DNA from: a candidate division WOR-1 bacterium RIFOXYB2_FULL_42_35
GTDB lineage: Bacteria > Margulisbacteria > WOR-1 > O2-12-FULL-45-9
Length of the DNA: 51,073 bases
Assembly: GCA_001771545.1 (NCBI GenBank)
Contig: MEUC01000023.1
Span: 1-51,073 of the forward strand
Direction: 5' to 3'
Positions 1 through 5,725 of this stretch are shown here, piece after piece. Made by a program: the position numbers and the translations under genes. A model generated the notes under the pieces. That model was not told where the DNA came from. It saw nothing but the letters and a program-made list of their open reading frames with translations, and searched no databases. Position 1 is the first letter of the stretch. The number at the start of each line of letters is the position of its first letter.

Positions 1-262
1 CATTATTTTTACTGTTTTTTAGTCCCTCAAATATTTTTTGAAACGGCTCATACAAAAAAGGGACAATTCGCGAATTCGCCGCCGCGTTCCCGGAACCTGC
101 GCCGCCGTGTCTAACTTCTTTCTCTTGCTAGTCATAAGAGTCCAGAGCCTTTTATCTTTGTCTAAAAAACAAAAGCCGGCTTGGCTTATCCATTCTTAGA
201 ATGGTTTCTTCTCCAAAGACGCCGTCTTTTGTTATTCCGATTTCATCGGAATCGCAGCTGAA
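1..262 (-). pseudogene. Decayed C-terminal fragment of a second serine recombinase
   Basis: Read on the minus strand, bases 1-92 are identical to the last part of the neighbouring recombinase region (1851-1942). Bases about 93-165 match 1730-1800 imperfectly, with substitutions, small indels and loss of about 50 bases. Further in, the translation (…TKDGVFGEE…) still resembles KNGVLRGEE of the intact protein. No complete reading frame remains. The fragment continues to the window edge and includes the bases that precede miaB, so more of the repeat probably lies outside. An identical end joined to a diverged body suggests gene conversion or a true second copy rather than a simple fold-back artefact. 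Nothing else is seen before the promoter at 270. Confidence 0.7.
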
Positions 263-269
263 TTTTTTC

Positions 270-298
270 TTGACAACGATTATTAATGAAAGTAAAAT
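270..298 (+). promoter_or_regulatory. Sigma70-type promoter of the serine recombinase
   Basis: TTGACA at 270-275 and TAAAAT at 293-298 are separated by 17 bases, a near-consensus housekeeping promoter. The predicted start of transcription lies about 50 bases before the chosen ATG at 352. This argues against the upstream ATG at 286, which sits inside the promoter. Confidence 0.65.
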
Positions 299-351
299 TC
301 CCTCAGAGGTTAGCTAATAACCTTGGGGATGGGGAAGAGGAGGTGGACATT

Positions 352-2007
352 ATGAAAACTGCTATCTATACCAGAGTCAGCACCGATGATCAGGTCAGAG
401 AAGGATATTCCCTCGAAGTTCAAAAAGAATACCTTATCAACTATTCCAAGCAGCAAGGTTATGAGTCCTATGATATTTATACTGACGAGGGAATTAGTGC
501 TGGTAGCCTACAGCGGCCTGCTTTACAAAAATTGCTTAAAGATGCGAAGCTTGGAAAATTTGATCTTGTCCTTGTTTACAAAATTGACCGCTTCAGCCGC
601 AAACTAAAAGACCTTTTAGAATTATTTGAAAGGTTAGAATCTTGTGGGGTTGGTTTTAAATCTGTAACAGAACCTTTTGATACTACTAACGCAGCCGGTA
701 AATTAATGTTCCAACAGTTAGGTAGTTTTGCTGAGTTTGAACGGAATCGTTTAGCCGAGCGTGTTTTTCCTGGCATGCTCAAAAGTGTCCAGGCTGGCAA
801 CTGGCACGGCGCAAGATATAGTCCTTTTGGTTACACTTATAATAAGTCGGCTAAATTACTGGAAGTTAATGCGGCTGAAGCGGAAATTGTCAGATTGATC
901 TATAGATTGTATCTTGAGGGCAAGAGTGTTTTTGATATTACAGAGTTTCTTAATAGGAAAAAGTTAAAAACCCGTAACGCTAAACAATTTTATATTAAGT
1001 TTGTTAGCTCGATCTTAAGCAACCCTATATATATAGGCAAGATAGTTTGGAACAAATTTTTTTATGACAAGAGCAAGAAAACTAAAAAAGGTTGCCGTTA
1101 TGTAAAGCAGGATCCTTCTAAGGTTATTACTGCCAAAGGTAAACAAGCCCCGCTTATTTCAGAGCAGGATTTTTATGCTGTCCAGGAAATTATGAAAAGT
1201 CGCTGCCCTAAACGAAGAAGGACTAATCCTCGTTCCTATTTATATACTGGTCTGCTTTTTTGTGATAAGTGCAATCATAAATTGTATGGCCGCTCTATTG
1301 TTTCCAATCATCGCACAGGCAAACATAAATTATGGTATGAATGCTCTGGGCCCAGGCATCATTTTGTTAAGTGTAGCAATAGAGCGGTTAAATCCGAGGA
1401 TGTTGAGCCAATCATCCTGGGTATTATGCAAAATATGCTTGAGAGTGATAGAATAAAAGACAGCCGTTGGTTAGCAGCGACTTTTCATAAAGCCGGTACA
1501 AATCAGCCGATTAGTGATTTTTTAAAAATTGACCCTGCTGGCTTAAAAAAAGAGTTAGAAATTAACCGGCAAAAACAGTTAAAACTAACTGATTTGCACC
1601 TTAATAATTTGTTGTCAGAAGCGACTTTTAAAGAAAAGAATGGGGTCTTGCGAGGGGAGGAGGAGGAATTTCGGATAAGATTGGCGGGTCTTGAATTATT
1701 ACTGTTAGAAAAGGAAAATTCAGCTGCGTATTTAGACAAAGTAAAAGACTTTCTGGACTCTTATGACAGCAAGAAGAAAGAGCTAGACACGGCGGCGCAA
1801 AAACAAATTTTTGGGCTGCTTTTTAAAAAAATAATTGTTAAGAATTGTGTCGGGAACGCGGCGGCGAATTCGCGAATTGTCCCTTTTTTGTATGAGCCGT
1901 TTCAAAAAATATTTGAGGGACTAAAAAACAGTAAAAATAATGATAAAAGAAGGAAAAAATCGACGCTATTTTATAAAAACTTACGGCTGCCAAATGAACA
2001 TTGTTGA
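352..2007 (+). CDS. Large serine recombinase (site-specific integrase)
   Basis: This is a site-specific DNA recombinase of the large serine (resolvase/invertase-like) family. The catalytic domain covers about residues 1-150, with the nucleophile Ser10 in YTRVS and a later arginine-rich helix (FERNRLAERV). A recombinase domain follows, then a zinc ribbon with Cys304, Cys307, Cys331 and Cys341 and a coiled-coil-rich C-terminus. The start at 352 is preferred because AGGAGG lies at 338-343 and homology begins here; an upstream ATG at 286 would add 22 unrelated residues within the promoter. The last 27 or so residues (from 1923) are read, in another frame, from a duplicate of the miaB 5' end, so the native C-terminus was probably different. 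It may still be active. The matching inverted fragment at the window edge suggests repeated integration at this locus. Confidence 0.9.
   Translation: MKTAIYTRVSTDDQVREGYSLEVQKEYLINYSKQQGYESYDIYTDEGISAGSLQRPALQKLLKDAKLGKFDLVLVYKIDRFSRKLKDLLELFERLESCGVGFKSVTEPFDTTNAAGKLMFQQLGSFAEFERNRLAERVFPGMLKSVQAGNWHGARYSPFGYTYNKSAKLLEVNAAEAEIVRLIYRLYLEGKSVFDITEFLNRKKLKTRNAKQFYIKFVSSILSNPIYIGKIVWNKFFYDKSKKTKKGCRYVKQDPSKVITAKGKQAPLISEQDFYAVQEIMKSRCPKRRRTNPRSYLYTGLLFCDKCNHKLYGRSIVSNHRTGKHKLWYECSGPRHHFVKCSNRAVKSEDVEPIILGIMQNMLESDRIKDSRWLAATFHKAGTNQPISDFLKIDPAGLKKELEINRQKQLKLTDLHLNNLLSEATFKEKNGVLRGEEEEFRIRLAGLELLLLEKENSAAYLDKVKDFLDSYDSKKKELDTAAQKQIFGLLFKKIIVKNCVGNAAANSRIVPFLYEPFQKIFEGLKNSKNNDKRRKKSTLFYKNLRLPNEHC
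1923..2001 (+). repeat. Duplicate of miaB 5' end (copy 1 of direct repeat)
   Basis: Seventy-nine bases are identical to 2967-3045, including the A-rich stretch before miaB and its first 20 codons. After one mismatch five more bases agree (2003-2007). The stop codon of the recombinase reading frame falls at its end. It marks a boundary of the DNA inserted at the miaB start. Confidence 0.92.
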
Positions 2008-2010
2008 CTC

Positions 2011-2077
2011 AGGTCTACGAAGACCTAAAACGAAGGTCACATGACCTAAAGCAAGGGTCGTTGACGATTGAAGACCC
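2011..2077 (+). promoter_or_regulatory. Three tandem GGTC dyads, probable operator
   Basis: Three inverted repeats lie in a row: AGGTCT/AGACCT (2011-2026), AGGTCA/TGACCT (2034-2047) and GGGTC/GACCC (2055-2077). The third encloses the -35 hexamer of the promoter at 2061. The arrangement fits autorepression by the winged-helix protein encoded just downstream, as AbiEi-type antitoxins do by binding inverted repeats in their own promoters. A role as a recombinase attachment site is an alternative. Confidence 0.6.
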
Positions 2078-2089
2078 AAGTGCTAAAAT
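2061..2089 (+). promoter_or_regulatory. Promoter of the HTH/nucleotidyltransferase pair
   Basis: TTGACG at 2061-2066 and TAAAAT at 2084-2089 are spaced by 17 bases. Transcription would begin around 2096, two bases before the ATG at 2098, so the message would be leaderless. There is no Shine-Dalgarno sequence before that ATG, which agrees. Confidence 0.55.
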
Positions 2090-2097
2090 TATTTATC

Positions 2098-2427
2098 ATG
2101 CTAGAAGCGTTGTTTAATAGTAAGATTAAAGAAAGAATTTTGCTGACTCTCCTTGTTAGAAAAGAACTCTACGCCAGAGATCTTGCTGCGATATTTAGTG
2201 GCAGCCTTTCTCCGGTACAGAATCAATTAAAGAAACTGGAAAAGGGTGGGGTGGTGGTTAGTCGTCTCAAAGGTCGAACACGATTGTATTCATTTAACCC
2301 TCGCTATCCCTTTCTTAAACAAATTGAAGGCTTATTGACTAAGGTTTTAAGTTTTGTCCCTGCTTATGAGAGAAAGAAATATTATACCCCTAGGTTGCGT
2401 CCCAGACGGGCAGGAAAACCTCTTTGA
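2098..2427 (+). CDS. Winged-helix transcriptional regulator, probable antitoxin
   Basis: A small DNA-binding protein of about 109 residues with an ArsR/MarR-like winged helix. The recognition-helix region is LSPVQNQLKKLEKGG and the wing is GRTRLYSFNP; the C-terminal tail is very basic (RLRPRRAGK). An in-frame TTG at 2068 would add ten residues but lies in the third dyad and before the predicted transcription start, so ATG 2098 is chosen. It overlaps the next gene by four bases (TTGA). The pairing of an HTH protein with a nucleotidyltransferase resembles AbiEi/AbiEii and related toxin-antitoxin systems, and it would repress its own promoter through the dyads. Function is inferred from architecture only. 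Confidence 0.75.
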   Translation: MLEALFNSKIKERILLTLLVRKELYARDLAAIFSGSLSPVQNQLKKLEKGGVVVSRLKGRTRLYSFNPRYPFLKQIEGLLTKVLSFVPAYERKKYYTPRLRPRRAGKPL

Positions 2428-2978
2428 AAAGAAAGCCACTTGTTAATCTGTCAATTAAAGAACTAGCTGCTATTGTTGGTAGTAAACTTAAGGAACATGG
2501 AATTGATGCTGTTCTAACTGGTGGGGCTGCGGTGACCATCTATTCAGATAATCGGTACCAATCGTTGGATCTTGATTTTGTTGCTAATGCGGTTGAATAT
2601 CAGCCTAAAGAGATTAATACAGCAATGGCAGAGCTTGACTTTGAATTGCAAACTGAAGGTTTTTTTGAACATGTAGATTGCCCCTATGTTGTTGAGTTTA
2701 TTCAACCACCATTAGCCGTTGGTCAGGAGCCAGTTAAGAAGATTGTTACCCTTAAGACAAAACGAGGTAATTTTCGTATATTGAGTACTACTGATTGTGT
2801 TAAGGATCGTTTAGCAGCTTATTATCACTGGAATGATCTTCAATCATTAGACCAAGCCTTAATGGTTGCCCGAAGACATAAGGTAGATCTGAAAGAAATA
2901 AAACGCTGGTCCAAAGTAGAAGGGCACCTTAAAAAGTGTCAGAAATTTTATACTCAACTTGAAACAAAAAAACAGTAA
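2424..2978 (+). CDS. Nucleotidyltransferase-fold protein, probable AbiEii-like toxin
   Basis: A protein of 184 residues starting at TTG 2424, which overlaps the upstream stop codon. The nucleotidyltransferase signature is visible as TGGAA near residue 32 followed by SLDLDFV, with candidate metal-binding Asp49 and Asp51. The C-terminal part (VKDRLAAYYHW, then helices) matches the architecture of DUF6036/AbiEii-type proteins. Such enzymes can add nucleotides to tRNA or other acceptors and act as toxins beside an HTH antitoxin. Target and toxicity are not shown by the sequence. It lies directly before miaB, a tRNA-modification gene, and ends inside the A-rich edge of the miaB repeat. Confidence 0.75.
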   Translation: MKRKPLVNLSIKELAAIVGSKLKEHGIDAVLTGGAAVTIYSDNRYQSLDLDFVANAVEYQPKEINTAMAELDFELQTEGFFEHVDCPYVVEFIQPPLAVGQEPVKKIVTLKTKRGNFRILSTTDCVKDRLAAYYHWNDLQSLDQALMVARRHKVDLKEIKRWSKVEGHLKKCQKFYTQLETKKQ

Positions 2979-3045
2979 AAATAATGATAAAAGAAGGAAA
3001 AAATCGACGCTATTTTATAAAAACTTACGGCTGCCAAATGAACAT
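2967..3045 (+). repeat. miaB 5' end (copy 2 of direct repeat, in the intact gene)
   Basis: This is the second copy of the exact 79-base repeat, here continuing into the full-length miaB reading frame. The two copies bracket the HTH/nucleotidyltransferase pair. Confidence 0.92.
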
Positions 3046-4333
3046 CGTTGATAGCGAAAAGCTAGCAGCTATCTTTGAAGCAGCTGGTTATCAACCAGCA
3101 AAAAGTCGTAAAGAGGCTGACTTCCTTCTGGTCAATACCTGCGTCGTTCGCCAAGGTGCCGAAGATCGCGCAGTCGGCTATGCCTTTACTGCCAAAGGTT
3201 TGCGAGAACATAAGCCTAATCTCAAAATCGGCCTCTGCGGTTGTATTGTCACCGAACCAGGTCGCGATATCAAAAAACAATTCCCGCATATCGATGTTTT
3301 TGTGCCGCCACATAGTCCGGAAGTACTGGCGGACTTTCTTAAATTAGAAAACCCCTCTCCCTCTGGGAGAGGGGGGGTGTGCTCTTCCGTTGGACGGGGT
3401 GAGGGCATAACGAAGTACATCACCATCATGCACGGTTGCGACAACTACTGTTCCTACTGCGTGGTTCCATACGTGCGGGGGAGAGAACATAGTCGTCCAA
3501 TTGCTGACGTATTAGAGGACGTCCGGCAGTCCGGCAGTCCGGCAGTCAAAGAAATCTTTCTCCTTGGACAGAACGTCAATTCCTATAAGTATGGACTTGC
3601 TAAACTTTTGAAAGAAATAGAAATTCTCATTACTCATTACTCATTACCCATTACTCGGATCCGCTTCATGACCAATCATCCCAAAGATATGTCCGACGAA
3701 ATCATTCAAGCAGTAGCCGACTTGCCCCGTGTTTGCGAATTCTTTCATCTACCAATCCAGCATGGTTCAGATCGCATTCTTAAGCTAATGAATCGTGGTT
3801 ACACTGTTGATTATTATAGAAAATTGGTCGAAAAAATCCGTGCCAAAGTTCCTGGTGCCGCTATTACTGGTGATATTATTGTCGGTTTTCCTGGGGAGAC
3901 TGATGAGGACTTCCGCCTCACACTACGTATAGTAGAGCAAATAGGCTTTGATGCCTGTAATACCCTGATGTATTCCCAACGGCCAGGAACCGCTGCTTCT
4001 AAACTCGAAGATGATGTCCCCCAAAAGGTTAAAAAAGAACGACTCCATCAGCTAATGAAACTAGTTGATTCTGTCTGTATCAAGAATAATAAAAAACTAG
4101 TTGGCACTGTTCAAGAAGTCCTAGTTGATAATTCTTCACTTTCTCACCCTCTCTCTCTTTCTGAGAGAGAGGGGGCAGGGGGAGTGAGTTCTTATACCGG
4201 CCGCACCCGCACCAACAAAATCGTTAAGTTTCCTTCTGAAAGGAAGGACTTGCTCGGACATACTGTCAGTGTTAAAATAACTTCAGCGCTAAGTTGGCTA
4301 TTAAAAGGAGAACTTGTTAATGAAGAACACTGA
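2984..4333 (+). CDS. miaB: tRNA-2-methylthio-N6-dimethylallyladenosine synthase MiaB
   Basis: A radical-SAM methylthiotransferase that adds the 2-methylthio group to i6A37 of tRNAs. The N-terminal UPF0004 domain supplies cluster ligands Cys17, Cys53 and Cys87. The radical-SAM ligands are Cys152, Cys156 and Cys159 (CDNYCSYC). The C-terminal TRAM region binds tRNA. Family members differ in the last domain, but YGCQMN, LLGQNVNSY and YSQRPGT fit MiaB. The gene is remarkable for four in-frame repeat intrusions, at about residues 123-142, 180-188, 215-224 and 387-402, yet the reading frame stays open and all cluster cysteines survive. It overlaps prs by 14 bases. Its first 20 codons are duplicated upstream. 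Confidence 0.95.
   Translation: MIKEGKNRRYFIKTYGCQMNIVDSEKLAAIFEAAGYQPAKSRKEADFLLVNTCVVRQGAEDRAVGYAFTAKGLREHKPNLKIGLCGCIVTEPGRDIKKQFPHIDVFVPPHSPEVLADFLKLENPSPSGRGGVCSSVGRGEGITKYITIMHGCDNYCSYCVVPYVRGREHSRPIADVLEDVRQSGSPAVKEIFLLGQNVNSYKYGLAKLLKEIEILITHYSLPITRIRFMTNHPKDMSDEIIQAVADLPRVCEFFHLPIQHGSDRILKLMNRGYTVDYYRKLVEKIRAKVPGAAITGDIIVGFPGETDEDFRLTLRIVEQIGFDACNTLMYSQRPGTAASKLEDDVPQKVKKERLHQLMKLVDSVCIKNNKKLVGTVQEVLVDNSSLSHPLSLSEREGAGGVSSYTGRTRTNKIVKFPSERKDLLGHTVSVKITSALSWLLKGELVNEEH
3352..3408 (+). repeat. Palindromic CCCTCTCCC/GGGAGAGGG element inside miaB
   Basis: A perfect dyad CCCTCTCCC-TCT-GGGAGAGGG is followed by a GC-rich tail ending GGGGTGAGGG. It is translated in frame between the N-terminal and radical-SAM domains. 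Elements of this type are familiar from many bacterial genomes as short interspersed palindromes (recollection, not checked). Confidence 0.75.
3521..3547 (+). repeat. Octamer microsatellite (GTCCGGCA)3 inside miaB
   Basis: Three exact tandem copies of GTCCGGCA plus GTC, read in frame. The same octamer in reverse complement (GACTGCCG) begins a degenerate octamer array at 41030. Confidence 0.85.
3627..3654 (+). repeat. Heptamer array TCATTAC inside miaB
   Basis: Four tandem heptamers (TCATTAC three times, then CCATTAC) encode a THYSLP-like peptide in a loop after LLGQNVNSY. The same heptamer array interrupts homoserine dehydrogenase at 6664. Short tandemly repeated heptamers of this kind are known from filamentous cyanobacteria (recollection). 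Confidence 0.85.
4143..4188 (+). repeat. Second palindromic element inside miaB
   Basis: CTCAC (4143) and GTGAG (4184-4188) enclose a long dyad of alternating CT and GA, CCTCTCTCTC/GAGAGAGAGG. It is read in frame within the C-terminal TRAM region and is related in design to the element at 3352. Confidence 0.75.
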
Positions 4334-5264
4334 TCTACGGATCTTTTCCGGTACTTCCCATCCTCAATTAGGCGAAGAAATTTCTAAACACCTCGGTATT
4401 AATTCGGGTAAAATTAAAATCTCTCGTTTTGCCGGTGGTGAAATCTATGCCAGAATTCTTGAAAATATCCGTGGAAGAGATTGTGTTGTTTTGCAATCCT
4501 GCTCCGATAACGTCAACGATGAGCTAATGGAGCTTTTCATAATTATCGATGCCATGAAAAGGGCTTCGGCTAAAACAATCACAGTGGTCATGCCTCACTT
4601 CGGTTATGCTCGGCAAGATCGCAAAGCCGCCTCTCGCGAACCTATTTCTGCTAGGTTGTTAGCAAACCTAATCGAAACTGCTGGGGCTGATCGAGTTGTG
4701 ACTATGGATCTACACTCTGATCAAATCCAGGGTTTTTTCAATATCCCTATGGATACTTTAACAGCTATGCCGCTCTTTACGAATTATTTAATTAAGAAAA
4801 AACTCAAAGACATGGTTGTTGTTGCCCCTGATACTGGTCGGGCTAAAGTTGCTAAAAAACTGGCCGATCGTATTGGTGCTAGACTAGCTATTTTACATAA
4901 AGTCCGGGCAGAGCATCACAAATCGGCAGTTACCCATTTGGTTGGTAGTGTTAAAGAGAAAACGGTCATTATTACTGATGACATGATTGATACTGCCGGC
5001 ACAATTACTGCCGGTGTGGAGGCTTTACGTAAAAAAGGCTGCAACAAAGATATTTATGTTGTGGCTACTCATGGTTTGTTGTCAGGTCCTGCCGTTGAGC
5101 GGATGAGCGGGGTTGGGTTTGCTGAAGTTGTGGTGACTGATTCTGTTCCTGTTCCTAAAGAAAAACAATTTAAGGGTTTAAAGATCCTTTCTTCAGCCGA
5201 GCTTTTGGGTGAAGCTATTCGTCGTAACTTTGAACACCAATCAATCAGCTCGTTATTTGACTAG
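4320..5264 (+). CDS. prs: Ribose-phosphate pyrophosphokinase (PRPP synthetase)
   Basis: Makes 5-phosphoribosyl 1-diphosphate from ribose 5-phosphate and ATP for nucleotide, His and Trp synthesis. It is 314 residues, the usual length. Motifs are FSGTSHP near the N-terminus, the catalytic flexible loop FGYARQDRK, DLHSDQIQGFF, and the PRPP loop DDMIDTAGT. ATG 4320 is chosen because AAAAGGAG lies at 4303-4310; a TTG six bases earlier is less likely. It overlaps the end of miaB by 14 bases, suggesting translational coupling. Confidence 0.96.
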   Translation: MKNTDLRIFSGTSHPQLGEEISKHLGINSGKIKISRFAGGEIYARILENIRGRDCVVLQSCSDNVNDELMELFIIIDAMKRASAKTITVVMPHFGYARQDRKAASREPISARLLANLIETAGADRVVTMDLHSDQIQGFFNIPMDTLTAMPLFTNYLIKKKLKDMVVVAPDTGRAKVAKKLADRIGARLAILHKVRAEHHKSAVTHLVGSVKEKTVIITDDMIDTAGTITAGVEALRKKGCNKDIYVVATHGLLSGPAVERMSGVGFAEVVVTDSVPVPKEKQFKGLKILSSAELLGEAIRRNFEHQSISSLFD

Positions 5265-5269
5265 GGAAA

Positions 5270-5301
5270 GGGTTCAAGGTTTCTAGGGTCCTAGGTTTCA
5301 A
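5270..5301 (+). repeat. Four tandem degenerate octamers, left flank of four-helix-bundle gene
   Basis: GGGTTCAA, GGTTTCTA, GGGTCCTA and GGTTTCAA lie in exact 8-base register. They are the inverted counterpart of the array at 5677-5708. Confidence 0.85.
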
Positions 5302-5314
5302 GTGAGGGGAATAA

Positions 5315-5680
5315 GTGCAGTTAAGGACTTTCAAAGATCTAAAGGTTTGGCAGAAATCGTATTTGCTTGTTCTTGAAATATATAAGGTCTCTAAGGTTTT
5401 TCCTAAAGAAGAAAGATTTGGGCTTACTTCTCAGATTAGACGAGCTGCAGTATCAATTCCCTCTAATATTGCAGAAGGATATGCCAGAAGCTCTTTAAAG
5501 CAATACATAAATTTTCTTTTTATTGCTTATGCTAGCGGGGCTGAACTTGAGACACAATTAATGTTGGCAAAAGATTTGGACTATTTTACAGAGAATAAGT
5601 TTGAAGATATAATTGGGAAATATTATGAAGTTGAAAGAATGTTAATGGCTCTGATCAGGTCATTAGAGAAAAAGACTTGA
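5315..5680 (+). CDS. Four-helix-bundle protein (S23/IVP family)
   Basis: A helical protein of 121 residues with the family pattern: FKDLKVWQKS at the start, FPKEERFGLTSQIRRAAVSIPSNIAEGYAR in the middle, and a final helix pair. Relatives are encoded in intervening sequences of 23S rRNA and as scattered single genes, and some act as accessory proteins of diversity-generating retroelements. No reverse transcriptase lies nearby. Start is GTG 5315 with GAGGGGA just upstream. The gene sits between prs and hom and is framed by four octamers on each side in opposite orientation, the right array overlapping its stop codon. Together they look like a discrete insertable unit. Molecular role is unknown. 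Confidence 0.88.
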   Translation: MQLRTFKDLKVWQKSYLLVLEIYKVSKVFPKEERFGLTSQIRRAAVSIPSNIAEGYARSSLKQYINFLFIAYASGAELETQLMLAKDLDYFTENKFEDIIGKYYEVERMLMALIRSLEKKT

Positions 5681-5708
5681 AACCTTGATCCCTTGGTTCC
5701 TTGAAACC
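5677..5708 (+). repeat. Four tandem degenerate octamers, right flank of four-helix-bundle gene
   Basis: TTGAAACC, TTGATCCC, TTGGTTCC and TTGAAACC follow each other without gaps. The outer units are exact reverse complements of GGTTTCAA in the left array. The first unit contains the stop codon of the gene. Confidence 0.85.
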
Positions 5709-5725
5709 TAAAAGAGAGGAATATA

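Noticed and set aside
286-351. Upstream ATG giving 22 extra residues for the serine recombinase
   Set aside because: It overlaps the predicted -10 element and lacks a ribosome-binding site, whereas ATG 352 follows AGGAGG and starts the family homology.
3627-3654. CRISPR array, because of the regular repeats in miaB and hom
   Set aside because: The units are 7-8 bases with no spacers, lie inside genes, and no cas genes are present.
5265-5725. Diversity-generating retroelement, since four-helix-bundle proteins can be Avd
   Set aside because: No reverse transcriptase or template/variable repeat pair is visible within the window.
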